This document shows, piece after piece, positions 49,301 to 58,437 of a stretch of 64,000 nt of DNA; within the stretch, counting starts at the first letter, position 1, and each line of letters opens with the position of its first letter. Origin of the DNA: DATARH01 sp035504235 (GTDB lineage Bacteria; Pseudomonadota; Alphaproteobacteria; ATCC43930; CGMCC-115725); NCBI GenBank assembly GCA_035504235.1, contig DATJSH010000104.1, positions 10,786 through 74,785 on the forward strand, read 5' to 3'. Below the pieces are notes generated by a model. It saw only the letters and a program-made list of their open reading frames with translations, was not told the origin of the DNA and did not search any database. The position numbers were made by a program, and so were the translations under genes.

Positions 49301-50242
49301 TTAGTTGCCGGCGGCCGATTCCGCAAGCTGTGCCGGCATGCGAAAGCGGACGTTTTCGGTGACGCCGGACAAGCGCTCGATTTCGACCTCGTCCATCGTT
49401 CGCAGCCGCCCGACGAGCTCGTCGACGAGCTCGTCGGGCGCCGAGGCGCCGGCGGTGATGCCGACCGCCGAGACACCCTGGAGCCAACGTGGGTCGAGCG
49501 CGTTCGCGTCCTCTATCAGATAGCTCGGCACCCCGAACTCGGCGGCAATTTCCCGCAGGCGATTCGAGTTCGAGCTGTTGGGCGCGCCGACCACAAGCAC
49601 AACGTCGACGATCTTCGCCAATTCGAGGGTCGCCCGCTGGCGGTTTTGCGTTGCGTAGCAGATGTCCTTGGTGTCGGGCCCGACGATCGACGGGAAACGT
49701 GCCTTGAGCGCCTCGATGACGGCGCGGGTGTCATCGACCGACAGCGTCGTCTGGGTGATGAAGGCCAGCTTATCAGGGTCTGAGACGCGTAGATTCGGGA
49801 CCTCCTCGGGTTTGGAGATGAGATGCACCTTGCCGGTGATGCGGCCCATCGTGCCCTCGATTTCGGGGTGCCCGGCGTGGCCGATCAGGATGATCTCGCG
49901 CCCCTGGTTGGCGTAGCGCTGCCCTTCGATGTGCACCTTGGACACCAGCGGGCATGTCGCGTCGATGACCGGCAAGCCGCGCTCCTCGGCGCGCGTTTCG
50001 ATCGCGCTCGCCACGCCATGGGCGCTAAAAATCGTCACCGCGCCGGGCGGAATCTCGTCGATCTCGTCGACGAAACGCGCTCCTTTGGCGCGCAACCGCT
50101 CGACGACATGACGGTTGTGCACGATCTCGTGCCGGACGTAAATCGGCGGGCCGTATTTCTCAAGCGCCCGCTCGACGATTTCGATCGCGCGCTCGACCCC
50201 GGCACAGAAGCCGCGGGGCTGGGCCAGAACCACCCGAATCAT
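49301..50242 (-). CDS. ispH: 4-hydroxy-3-methylbut-2-enyl diphosphate reductase IspH
   Basis: The 313-residue enzyme makes isopentenyl and dimethylallyl diphosphates in the last MEP-pathway step. The three cluster cysteines are Cys13 (PRGFCAGV), Cys97 (IDATCPLVSK) and Cys195 (DICYATQNRQ). His42 and His125 (GHAGHPE) bind the diphosphate. It lies directly upstream of hpnH on the same strand with a 43-base gap, so it supplies precursor for hopanoids. GGAGGC lies about 14 bases before the ATG. Confidence 0.97.
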   Translation of the reverse strand: MIRVVLAQPRGFCAGVERAIEIVERALEKYGPPIYVRHEIVHNRHVVERLRAKGARFVDEIDEIPPGAVTIFSAHGVASAIETRAEERGLPVIDATCPLVSKVHIEGQRYANQGREIILIGHAGHPEIEGTMGRITGKVHLISKPEEVPNLRVSDPDKLAFITQTTLSVDDTRAVIEALKARFPSIVGPDTKDICYATQNRQRATLELAKIVDVVLVVGAPNSSNSNRLREIAAEFGVPSYLIEDANALDPRWLQGVSAVGITAGASAPDELVDELVGRLRTMDEVEIERLSGVTENVRFRMPAQLAESAAGN

Positions 50243-50458
50243 GATCGTGTTCTCGCCTCCGAAGCCGAACGACAGCGTGCGCTCGACGACCGCGCGCAGG
50301 CCGCCCTATCCCTGCCACAACTCGCGCTGTCCGCGCAATTGCTTGGCGACGGCGGGCCGCACCCACGGCGCAGGCGGGGCGCTGCGGTTTTGGCCTGTGT
50401 CATCACGCCCACTTTGCTATCACTGTCGCTCCGATCAAAAAACCACGGCCAACAGACC

Positions 50459-51112
50459 ATGACGGACGCCATGCCAGCGATGCCGATTTCGCGACGCGCC
50501 CTGTTGATGATCTCCGCCTCGTTCGCGGCAATCGGCGCGGCTGCGCCGCGGCGCGCGCTGGCGGCGGACGCCGATGCCGCGCCGGCTGCGGTGATCCAGC
50601 GCTTCTACGAGGTCCTCCTCGCGGTGATGAAAGACGCCAAACAGCTTTCCTTCGACCAACGTTATCAGCGGCTCGAACCCACCGTCACGCAAACCTATGA
50701 CCTCCCGCTGATGAGCCGGCTGGCGGTCGGACCGGGATGGGCCCAGCTGACGCCGGCGCAACAGCAGAACCTGACCGAAGCCTTCGCGCGCTACACGATC
50801 GCGGAATACGCCAATCAGTTCGACGGTTACAGCGGTGAACGCTTCGAGGTCGATCCCGCTCCGGCAGACAGCGCAAACGGCCCAATCGTCAAATCCTCGC
50901 TGATCAAGTCGAATGGGGAAAAGGTGGCCCTCAACTACCTGATGCGCCAGGGCGGCAATGGCGCATGGCAGATCATCGATGTTTACCTGAGCGGTACGAT
51001 CAGCCAGCTGGCGACCCGCCGCGCGGAATTCACCAGCGTCCTTCAGCAGGGCGGCGGCGACGCGCTCCTCAAGCTCTTGGCGCAACGCATCGCGGCGCTG
51101 CGCACCAGCTGA
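50459..51112 (+). CDS. hpnM: HpnM, MlaC/Ttg2D-like periplasmic lipid-binding protein
   Basis: A 217-residue exported protein with an N-terminal signal (SRRALLMISASFAAIGAAAP) containing an RR that may be a Tat signal. The mature part is a Tol_Tol_Ttg2/MlaC domain: AAVIQRFYEVLLAVMKDAKQ, LPLMSRLAVGPGWAQLTPAQ and VALNYLMRQGGNGAWQIIDV. MlaC binds phospholipids in the periplasm, and the hopanoid homologue HpnM is thought to do the same for hopanoids. The start may be ATG 50471. The 216 bases upstream hold no recognisable gene. Confidence 0.88.
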   Translation: MTDAMPAMPISRRALLMISASFAAIGAAAPRRALAADADAAPAAVIQRFYEVLLAVMKDAKQLSFDQRYQRLEPTVTQTYDLPLMSRLAVGPGWAQLTPAQQQNLTEAFARYTIAEYANQFDGYSGERFEVDPAPADSANGPIVKSSLIKSNGEKVALNYLMRQGGNGAWQIIDVYLSGTISQLATRRAEFTSVLQQGGGDALLKLLAQRIAALRTS

Positions 51113-51178
51113 CGTTGCGCTTCCCCCAGCGCTTCAGCTGCACCGGATGAACGGAACGGGGCGCCGGCCGCTTCACCT

Positions 51179-52111
51179 TCACCGCGACCCCGAACTGTCG
51201 GCCGTATCGACTGTCGGGCGTATCGCCGGCGCCGCTGCCGCGACCTGAACTGATAGCTGCATCGCCGGCGCCGCTGCGACCTGCGGCGCCAGCGCCTTCG
51301 CTGCGCCGGCCTTCGGCGGAGCGGCCTTGCCGGGGTCTATGTAAAGATCGGGCTCGGCATCGGGCGTCTTGCCATTCTTCAATTCCGCCGCCCGGTGCTG
51401 TTGCGCCAGACTGCGCATCTCCGCGTAGAAATCGACCGAGTTCTTCTCGAGCGTGTCGAGTTCGTCAAGGACGCTCGCGCGCTCTTCGACTCCGCCAACG
51501 ATAAAGCGCGCGGTCGTCAGCTCGGTGATCCCATGCTCGTTGGCGACGATGGTGAACGGATCGTCATAGGAATCGACCGCGCTGCCCACGGCGTCGCGCG
51601 GATTTGTGGGACCGAGGATCGGCAGGATCAGATAGGGGCCGGACGGCACGCCCCAGACATAAAGCGTCTGCCCGAAATCGGCCGGCTGGCGCTCGACCCC
51701 GCTCAGCGTCATCACATCGACCATACCGCCGAATCCGACCGTGGTGTTGACCGCAAAGCGGCCCAGGGTGATGGCGGCGCGTTTGAACTGGCCCTGGAGC
51801 AGGTTGTTAAAGAAGAGGGTCGGCTCCTTCATGTTGTCGAGCACATGGTGAACGGCACTGCGGACATCGCCGGGAACCACCGTCACATAGGCCTGGGCAG
51901 CCGGCTTGAAGATGACTTTGTCGAGCCCTTGGTTGAGGGCAAAGGTCTTGCGGTTGAGCGGTTCGAGCGGGTCGTTGGCCTGATCGTAGGCGGCGCGAGC
52001 CGCCGGATCGGTGGGCGGAGCGGCGCAGCCGCCAAGCGCGCTTATCGCCAGTACGGCGGCGAAGCCCACCCGACGCCAGCTGCACCAGGGCAACAACGAC
52101 GTTGTGCTCAC
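51179..52111 (-). CDS. mlaA: MlaA/VacJ family outer-membrane lipoprotein
   Basis: The 310-residue lipoprotein starts at GTG 52111; the signal ends in the lipobox LGGC followed by AAPPTDP. The mature MlaA block YDQANDPLEPLNRKTFALNQ begins the domain, then MKEPTLFFNNLLQGQFKRAA, TTVGFGGMVDVMTLSGVERQ and FGQTLYVWGVPSGPYLILPI. A Pro/Ala-rich tail follows residue 240. MlaA sits in the outer membrane and moves lipids between leaflets and the periplasmic MlaC. It converges with hpnM (66-base gap) and lies inside the hopanoid locus, which suggests a hopanoid function. Confidence 0.9.
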   Translation of the reverse strand: MSTTSLLPWCSWRRVGFAAVLAISALGGCAAPPTDPAARAAYDQANDPLEPLNRKTFALNQGLDKVIFKPAAQAYVTVVPGDVRSAVHHVLDNMKEPTLFFNNLLQGQFKRAAITLGRFAVNTTVGFGGMVDVMTLSGVERQPADFGQTLYVWGVPSGPYLILPILGPTNPRDAVGSAVDSYDDPFTIVANEHGITELTTARFIVGGVEERASVLDELDTLEKNSVDFYAEMRSLAQQHRAAELKNGKTPDAEPDLYIDPGKAAPPKAGAAKALAPQVAAAPAMQLSVQVAAAAPAIRPTVDTADSSGSR

Positions 52112-52196
52112 GAAAGGTTCCACAAAATCCTGGGGTAATCGGAGGGCGCGGCGGCATCGTTGACAATCCTGGTTGCGAACGCAACCGCAAAACATT

Positions 52197-53378
52197 ATGC
52201 GCTTGGCCGAGTTTGCGATTGACTGCTGCGATATGACATCGCTGATCCTCGCCCTCGTATTGGCTCCGGTCTGGGTCTACCTCTGCGGTACGGTCCTCGC
52301 CGCGGCGAAATTCGCACGACGCCGGGTCGTCCTGCCCGAGGAGCGGCCGGCAATTTCGGTGCTGAAGCCGCTCTACGGTGCCGAGCCCGGGCTCTACGAA
52401 AACCTGCTGTCCTTTGTCGATCAAGACTATCCAGCGGTGCAGATCGTGTTCGGCGTCCGCGAGCCCGACGACGGCGCGCTGCCGATCGCGCGTCGGGTGA
52501 TTGCCGAGCGTCCCAGCCGGGACATCACACTTATCGCCGATTCGCGCGTCAGCGGGCGCAACCTCAAGGTCGCCAACCTCGTTAACATGCTGCCGGCGGC
52601 GCGTCACGACCTCCTCGTCTTCGCCGACAGCGACATGCGGGTCGGCCGCGACTATCTGGCGACCGTGACCGCGCCGCTCCGCGACCCGGCGATCGGGCTG
52701 GTGACCTGCCTCTACAAGGGCCTGCCGAACATGAATATGCCGATGCGCGGGCTGTGGTCGCGCCTCGGCGCGTTGCACATCAATTTCGGCTTTCTGCCCG
52801 GCGCTCTGCTGGCCGAGGCCCTGGCGACGGGCGGCGGCTGTTTTGGCGCGACGATCGCGCTCAGGCGCGGCGTTCTGGAGCGGATTGGCGGTCTGGCCGT
52901 GGTGCGCGACGAGTTGGCCGACGATCACCGCATTGGCACCGCGGTGCGCGAGGCAGGCCTGGCGACCGCACTCTCACCCTATCTGGTCGAGACCTCGGTC
53001 TCCGAGAAGAGCCTCAAATGCCTGTGGCAGCATGAGCTGCGTTGGGCACGCACGGTGCGCCTCATGGCGCCGGTCGGCTTTGCCGGATCGATCCTCACCC
53101 ACGCCGTGGCGCTTTCGCTGATCGCCGCGCTGCTGTGCGGTTTCAGCTTGACCTCGCTCGGTTTTCTCGCATTGTCCTGCGCCCTGCGCTGGACGTCGGC
53201 CGGCCTGATCGCTTGGACGCTGCGCCTACCGAGTGCGGGACTGTTGCTGTTGCCGTTGCGCGACCTTTTGTCTTTCGCTGTCTTTATCGGCAGCTTCTGC
53301 GGGCGCAACGTTTCGTGGCGCGATCAGCTGTTCCGCATCGAGCCCAGCGGGATCATTGTCGACGGAGACGGCGAGTGA
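52197..53378 (+). CDS. hpnI: Hopanoid biosynthesis glycosyltransferase HpnI
   Basis: The GT2 membrane enzyme of about 390 residues adds N-acetylglucosamine to bacteriohopanetetrol. After an N-terminal helix (LILALVLAPVWVYLCGTVLA) come ISVLKPLYGAEPGLYENLLS, the DxD-like FADSDMRVG, the GGGCFGATIALRRGVLERI acceptor block and QHELRWART, then C-terminal helices. The start is unclear: TTG 52173, ATG 52197 or ATG 52233 are all possible. The stop overlaps the hpnJ GTG. It is the first of hpnIJK. Confidence 0.9.
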   Translation: MRLAEFAIDCCDMTSLILALVLAPVWVYLCGTVLAAAKFARRRVVLPEERPAISVLKPLYGAEPGLYENLLSFVDQDYPAVQIVFGVREPDDGALPIARRVIAERPSRDITLIADSRVSGRNLKVANLVNMLPAARHDLLVFADSDMRVGRDYLATVTAPLRDPAIGLVTCLYKGLPNMNMPMRGLWSRLGALHINFGFLPGALLAEALATGGGCFGATIALRRGVLERIGGLAVVRDELADDHRIGTAVREAGLATALSPYLVETSVSEKSLKCLWQHELRWARTVRLMAPVGFAGSILTHAVALSLIAALLCGFSLTSLGFLALSCALRWTSAGLIAWTLRLPSAGLLLLPLRDLLSFAVFIGSFCGRNVSWRDQLFRIEPSGIIVDGDGE

Positions 53379-54805
53379 CGCTTAAGACCCTCTTCCTGCA
53401 GCCGCCCTCATTTGACGGGTTCGACGGCGGCGCCGGTTCACGCTACCAGGCGAAGCGCGAAATCCGCTCGTTCTGGTATCCGACATGGCTCGCCCAGCCG
53501 GCAGCCCTGGTCGAGGGCAGCAAGCTCATCGACGCGCCGCCGGCGCGGCTGACGCTGGGGCCGATCCTCGATCAGGCCCGCAATTACGAGCTTGTGGTGA
53601 TGCACACCTCGACCCCGTCCTTCGCCAGCGACATCAAGGTCGCCGAAGCGCTAAAGGACGCGAACCCGCTCTTAAAGATCGGCCTTGTCGGCGCCAAGGT
53701 CGCGGTCGAGCCGGAAGACAGCCTCACCGCATCGAGCGCCATCGATTTCGTCGCCCGTGAGGAATTCGATTTCACGATCAAGGAAATCGCCGACGGCCGC
53801 GCCTTCAGCAAGATTGACGGGTTGAGCTATCGCGGCGCCGGCGGGGCGCCGGTGCACAACCGCGAACGGGCGGTGCTCGAAAACATGGACGAGCTGCCCT
53901 TTGTGACCGACGTGTACAAGCGCGACCTGCACATCGAAGACTATTTCATCGGCTATCTGAAGCACCCTTACGTGTCGCTCTACACCGGGCGCGGGTGCAA
54001 ATCGCGCTGCACATTCTGCCTCTGGCCGCAGACGGTTGGCGGCCACCGCTACCGGGTGCGCAGCGTCGAGCATGTGGTCGAGGAAATCCGTCGAGCGAAG
54101 GATTACTTCCCGCAGGTCAAGGAGTTCTTCTTCGACGACGACACCTTCACCGACAATCTGCCGCGCGCGGAGGCGATCGCCAAGGAGCTGGGCAAGCTTG
54201 GCGTCACCTGGTCGTGCAACGCCAAGGCCAACGTGCCGCGCGCGACCCTTGAGGTGCTGCGCGACAACGGTCTCAGGCTCCTGCTTGTCGGGTACGAAAG
54301 CGGCAACCAGCAGATCCTCCACAACATCAAAAAGGGCATGCGGATCGATGTCGCGCGCCGCTTCACCAAGGATTGCCACGACCTCGGCATCACCATCCAT
54401 GGGACGTTTATCCTCGGGCTGCCCGGCGAAAGCAAAGAGACGATCGAGGAGACGATCCAGTTCGCCGCCGACATCAACCCGCACACGATCCAGGTGTCGC
54501 TCGCCGCGCCTTATCCGGGCACGGAGCTTTACCGCCAGGCGGTCGAGAACGGCTGGCTCGACGTGAGCCACGCCGAGTTGATCGACGACCGCGGCGTGCA
54601 GATCGCGCCGCTGCACTATGAGCACCTGACCCATACCGAGATCTTCGACTCGGTCGAGACCTTTTATAAGCGCTTCTATTTCCGGCGGAAAAAGATCGCC
54701 TCGCTGGTCGGCGAGATGATCCGCAGCCCGGAGATGATGAAGCGCCGGCTGCGCGAGGGGGTCGAGTTCTTCCAGTTCCTGCGCCACCGGGAGATGGCCG
54801 GCTGA
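53375..54805 (+). CDS. hpnJ: Hopanoid biosynthesis radical SAM protein HpnJ
   Basis: A 476-residue protein with a cobalamin-binding-like N-terminal part and a radical SAM domain. The cluster motif is GRGCKSRCTFCLWPQ. FFFDDDTFTDNLPRAEAIAK and LLLVGYESGNQQILHNIKKG are typical of the family. HpnJ contracts the sugar ring on the hopanoid to a cyclitol ether. It starts with GTG overlapping hpnI by four bases. A long inverted repeat separates it from hpnK. Confidence 0.95.
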   Translation: MTLKTLFLQPPSFDGFDGGAGSRYQAKREIRSFWYPTWLAQPAALVEGSKLIDAPPARLTLGPILDQARNYELVVMHTSTPSFASDIKVAEALKDANPLLKIGLVGAKVAVEPEDSLTASSAIDFVAREEFDFTIKEIADGRAFSKIDGLSYRGAGGAPVHNRERAVLENMDELPFVTDVYKRDLHIEDYFIGYLKHPYVSLYTGRGCKSRCTFCLWPQTVGGHRYRVRSVEHVVEEIRRAKDYFPQVKEFFFDDDTFTDNLPRAEAIAKELGKLGVTWSCNAKANVPRATLEVLRDNGLRLLLVGYESGNQQILHNIKKGMRIDVARRFTKDCHDLGITIHGTFILGLPGESKETIEETIQFAADINPHTIQVSLAAPYPGTELYRQAVENGWLDVSHAELIDDRGVQIAPLHYEHLTHTEIFDSVETFYKRFYFRRKKIASLVGEMIRSPEMMKRRLREGVEFFQFLRHREMAG

Positions 54806-54817
54806 CGACCGCAGACC

Positions 54818-54993
54818 GTCATCCCGGCGCGGCGCTGACCTCACCCACTCCTCACTCCGGGGCGCTGAATCGCAGCGAACCCGGAAGCCATGAAGACGGC
54901 CGGTTGCCGGGTGGCTCCCGGTGTCAGCATGTTTTCCGGGAGGTCCGTGTTCATGGCTTCCGGGTTTGCCGCGTCGCGGCATCCCGGAATGAC
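54818..54993. repeat. Long nested inverted repeat between hpnJ and hpnK
   Basis: GTCATCCCGG at the left end mirrors CCGGAATGAC at the right end. Inside, AACCCGGAAGCCATGAA (54878-54894) and TTCATGGCTTCCGGGTT (54950-54966) are perfect 17-base complements. It looks like two nested palindromic elements. It occupies most of the 214-base gap ahead of hpnK. Confidence 0.75.
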
Positions 54994-55019
54994 ATGGGAT
55001 CACGCCGGGGTGCTGAGGC

Positions 55020-55853
55020 GTGAAACGTCTCATCGTTTGCGCCGACGATTTCGGCCGCGACATCGCGGTCAACGAAGCGGTCGAAGAGGCGCATCGCGAC
55101 GGCGTGCTGACCGTCGCCAGCCTGATGGTCGGCGCCCCGGCCGCGGCGGACGCGGTGGAGCGCGCCAAGCGGCTGCCCGGCCTCGGGGTCGGACTGCATC
55201 TGGTGCTGGCCGACGGCGTGCCGCTGCTTCCAACGGGAGAAGTGCCCGCCCTCGTCGGCGCCGACGGCGGCTTCGATCCGAACATGGTGCGCGCCGGGTT
55301 TCGCTTTTATTTCTCGCCCGCGGCCCGGCGTCAGTTGGCAGCGGAAATCCGCGCGCAGTTCGAGACGTTTCGCGCGACCGGCCTCAGGCTCGACCACGTC
55401 AACGGCCACAAGCATGTCCATCTGCACCCGACCGTCGCGCGCCTCGTCGTCGAAATCGGCGGCGAATACGGCCTGCGCGCGGCGCGGCTGCCCTATGAGC
55501 CCGCCGCGCCGCTCCGCCGCGCGAGGCCCCAGGAACAGCACACCGCGCCGGCCTGGTCGCCGGTGGTGAGCGCCCTGCGCCGCCGGCTCGACCGTGCCGG
55601 CGTCGCGCGCAACGATCAGGTCTTTGGCATCGCCTGGAGCGGCAAGATGATCACGGACCGCCTGCTGGCGCTCTTGCCCCATTTGCCTGAGGGGGTCAGC
55701 GAGATTTATTGCCACCCCGCCTGCGGCGCGGCTTCGCTCGTCCCCGGATACCGCCACGCCGAGGAGTTGGCGGCGCTGGTGAGCCCGCTGGTGCGGCGGC
55801 GGATCGAAGAGTTGGGGATTTCCTTGGTGCGTTACCGCGACCTGTCGCCGTAA
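55020..55853 (+). CDS. hpnK: Hopanoid deacetylase HpnK (ChbG/YdjC family)
   Basis: The 277-residue deacetylase removes the N-acetyl group from GlcNAc-bacteriohopanetetrol. The metal site shows ICADDFGRDIAVN (Asp pair), GVGLHLVLADGVPLL and LDHVNGHKHVHLHPTVARLV with the conserved histidines. It starts with GTG at 55020. Its last 158 bases overlap hpnN on the other strand. It belongs with hpnI and hpnJ. Confidence 0.92.
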   Translation: MKRLIVCADDFGRDIAVNEAVEEAHRDGVLTVASLMVGAPAAADAVERAKRLPGLGVGLHLVLADGVPLLPTGEVPALVGADGGFDPNMVRAGFRFYFSPAARRQLAAEIRAQFETFRATGLRLDHVNGHKHVHLHPTVARLVVEIGGEYGLRAARLPYEPAAPLRRARPQEQHTAPAWSPVVSALRRRLDRAGVARNDQVFGIAWSGKMITDRLLALLPHLPEGVSEIYCHPACGAASLVPGYRHAEELAALVSPLVRRRIEELGISLVRYRDLSP

Positions 55854-58437
55854 CCGCGGCCGGTGCCGGCGCCAGCCCGAGCAGCGCCGGCAAGACGAAC
55901 AGCGTGCACAACACCGTCATCGTCAACGAGATCGTGAGCAGCTTGCCCATCTCCGAGGTGCCGATATCGGGCGCGAGCCATAGGCTGCCAAACGCGCACA
56001 TCGTCGTCAGCGCACTGAACACGACACCGCGAGCGGTCGACGATTGCAGATGGTCGGAGAGTCCGGCACGCCAATTCATCACGAAGTAAATGTCAAAGGC
56101 GACGCCGATCCCGAGCAGCAGCGGCAGCGCGATGATGTTGGCGTAATTGAGCTTCATGCCGGTGACGACCGTGAGGCCGAGCGTCAGCAGCGCGGCGAGC
56201 AGCAAGGGCGCGACGACCAGCGCCACATCGCGCAGCCGGCGCAACACGATCGCCAGCAGCACGATGATCGCCGCCACCGCGATCGCCCCCGCCTCGATAA
56301 AAGCCGAGCTGATGAGCCGACCCGACTCCTGGATCGTCACCGGCGTGCCGGTCGCTTGCGGGGCAATGCCGTGCACGGCGGCGACGAATTTGCGCAGCAC
56401 CGCCGGGTTGCTGGCATCGCCTTTCGGAAAGACCTCGACCCGCGCCGCGCCGTCCGGCGCGATCCAACTGTCGCGCAAATCGGCCGGCAGGTCGGCGAGC
56501 CCGACGGGCTTTGCCTGCATCAACTGGCTGAGCAGGTCGAGCCGATGCAGCAGCCCGGACAAAATTGCCCTGTCGAGCTTCGCGACGATCTGCGGGCCGC
56601 TGTCGAGCGCCTTGCCGAGCGCGGCGGCGAGCTGCGCGGCCGGCTTGCCGCCGGGATGTGCGGCGGCGAATTTGGCCAGCGCGTCGCGGCAGGCGGCGAG
56701 CGAGGCCATGATTTGCGCATCGGTCGGCGCCGGCCGTTTTGTCATCGGCGTCAAGGTCGGCCCAAGCAGCAAGGTCAGGTCGGAGAGGATCGCGAGCTTC
56801 TTGTCCTGCTCGGTCGGGATGAAGCTCGCCGCGGTGATGACCTGATCGACCTCGGGCAGCTCGCCGATCTTGTCGGCGAGCGTCTTCGCCGCATCGAGCG
56901 ACGGCGCGACGATCTCGGCGGTGTAGGGTGTCGTCTGCGGATCGGCGATCAGATCGCGAATGGTCTGCATCGCCTCGCTCTCGGGGTTCTTCAGGTCGAG
57001 CGGGTCGAAATCGAATCCGACACGCGGCAGCAGCGCGAGACAGACAAGGGCGAGGACGCCGGCCGCGCCGACCACCCAGCGGCGGCGCGATTTGAGAAAA
57101 CGGTCGGCCGGGGCGGCGAAAGCGAACCCGATCGCCTCGGGCTCGGCGCGCGGGCGCAGCAGCGTGAGGAGCGCCGGCAACAGCAGGAAATTGAGCACGA
57201 TCGCGATCACCATGCCGGCACCGGCGATCCAGCCCAATTCGCGCACCCCGACATAATCGGTCGGCACGAACGACAGAAAGCCGATGGCGGTCGACGCGGC
57301 GGCCAGCGCCAGCGACGGGCCGATCGTCCGCGCCGCGCCGGCGAGCGCCGCGTCGAGCGTGCCCAGCCGGTGGCGTTGGTCGCGGTAGCGGATCGAGAAC
57401 TGGATGCTGAAATCGACCGCCAAGCCGACAAACAGCACCCCAAACGCCACCGAGATCAGGTTCAGTGAGCCGATCGCCAGCGCCGCGAAGGCGCCGGTCA
57501 GCACCAGCCCCGCGATCACCGTCGCGAGGATCGCGAGCACCAGCCGCGGCGAGCGCAGAGCGAGAAAGAGGATGAGGCACACCGAGCCGACCGACAGCAA
57601 GGCCGAGCGCAGCGCGCCTTCCTTCAACGCCGCAAATTGGTCGTCGTCGAGCGCGACCGAGCCGGTGATTCGCACCCGCACCCCGGCTTGGGGGTTGAGG
57701 CCGAGATCACCTGCGATGCGGCGGACTTCCGCCGTCGCCTTGGCGCCCGGTTCGAGCGCACCGTAGTCGAGCACCGGCTGCACCAGCACAAATTTGCGCA
57801 GCTCATGGGAGCCGGGCTTGGTGCCGGTCAGTACCTGCTGCCAGTTTAGGCTTTCAGGTCGGCCGGCGACGACGCCGTCGACGATTTCGGCGATCTTTGC
57901 CAAGCTCGGGTCGAGCTTGTCGATCTCCACGTCGCCGCGCGTCGCGCCCTCGACAAAAAGCTTCAACGTGTCAAACAGGCCGCGCAGGCTCGGATCGGCC
58001 GAAAGGCTGCCGATCAGCGGCTGCGCGGCCACCAATTGGTCGGACAGCGCGCCGAGCTCCTTGACCGAGAGGAACAAAAGCCCGTTCCGGTCGAAAAACG
58101 CACCGCCATCGGGGCGGCGCACGTCGTGAAAATATTGCGGCTCGGTGCGAAGCCTGTTGGCGAGGCGTTGCGCCGCCGTGTCGGCGAGATCGCCATTGGC
58201 GCCGTCGATGACGATCGCCAAGAGGTTGGCGTTCTGCGGGAACTCGCGATCGAGCGTCAACTCGTTCTGCCGCCACGGCAGATCGCTCGGCAGAAGCTTT
58301 TCGATGTCTGTATCGATGCTGAGATGAGTCGCCGCGTACCAGCCGGCGAGCAGCGTCAGCGCCAATGCGGCGAGCACGTTGAGGACGGCGTGGCGGCGGC
58401 TGAAATCGACGAGGCGAACGATAAGCGCGGCGATCAC
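55696..58437 (-). CDS. hpnN: Hopanoid transporter HpnN (MMPL/RND family)
   Basis: The 913-residue RND-type inner-membrane protein moves hopanoids to the outer membrane. It has an N-terminal helix (AVLNVLAALALTLLAGWYAA), a large periplasmic loop (STDTDIEKLLP-like SIDTDIEKLLPSDLPWRQNE) and two bundles of helices (FGVLFVGLAVDFSIQFSIRY; NYANIIALPLLLGIGVAFDI). GTG at 58437 was chosen because GAGG lies four bases upstream; longer frames are not conserved. The last ~52 residues, Pro/Arg/Gly-rich (ending PRRRRGGNKSR), are encoded antisense to hpnK and are probably an extension after loss of an earlier stop. Confidence 0.93.
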   Translation of the reverse strand: MIAALIVRLVDFSRRHAVLNVLAALALTLLAGWYAATHLSIDTDIEKLLPSDLPWRQNELTLDREFPQNANLLAIVIDGANGDLADTAAQRLANRLRTEPQYFHDVRRPDGGAFFDRNGLLFLSVKELGALSDQLVAAQPLIGSLSADPSLRGLFDTLKLFVEGATRGDVEIDKLDPSLAKIAEIVDGVVAGRPESLNWQQVLTGTKPGSHELRKFVLVQPVLDYGALEPGAKATAEVRRIAGDLGLNPQAGVRVRITGSVALDDDQFAALKEGALRSALLSVGSVCLILFLALRSPRLVLAILATVIAGLVLTGAFAALAIGSLNLISVAFGVLFVGLAVDFSIQFSIRYRDQRHRLGTLDAALAGAARTIGPSLALAAASTAIGFLSFVPTDYVGVRELGWIAGAGMVIAIVLNFLLLPALLTLLRPRAEPEAIGFAFAAPADRFLKSRRRWVVGAAGVLALVCLALLPRVGFDFDPLDLKNPESEAMQTIRDLIADPQTTPYTAEIVAPSLDAAKTLADKIGELPEVDQVITAASFIPTEQDKKLAILSDLTLLLGPTLTPMTKRPAPTDAQIMASLAACRDALAKFAAAHPGGKPAAQLAAALGKALDSGPQIVAKLDRAILSGLLHRLDLLSQLMQAKPVGLADLPADLRDSWIAPDGAARVEVFPKGDASNPAVLRKFVAAVHGIAPQATGTPVTIQESGRLISSAFIEAGAIAVAAIIVLLAIVLRRLRDVALVVAPLLLAALLTLGLTVVTGMKLNYANIIALPLLLGIGVAFDIYFVMNWRAGLSDHLQSSTARGVVFSALTTMCAFGSLWLAPDIGTSEMGKLLTISLTMTVLCTLFVLPALLGLAPAPAAVTATGRGNAPRKSPTLRSAAAPAGSPAPPTPRRGGIRGRAKPRRRRGGNKSR

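Noticed and set aside
50243..50458. Possible extra gene upstream of hpnM
   Set aside because: Both strands have open frames, but composition is of shadow type, there is no ribosome site, and no motif is recognisable.
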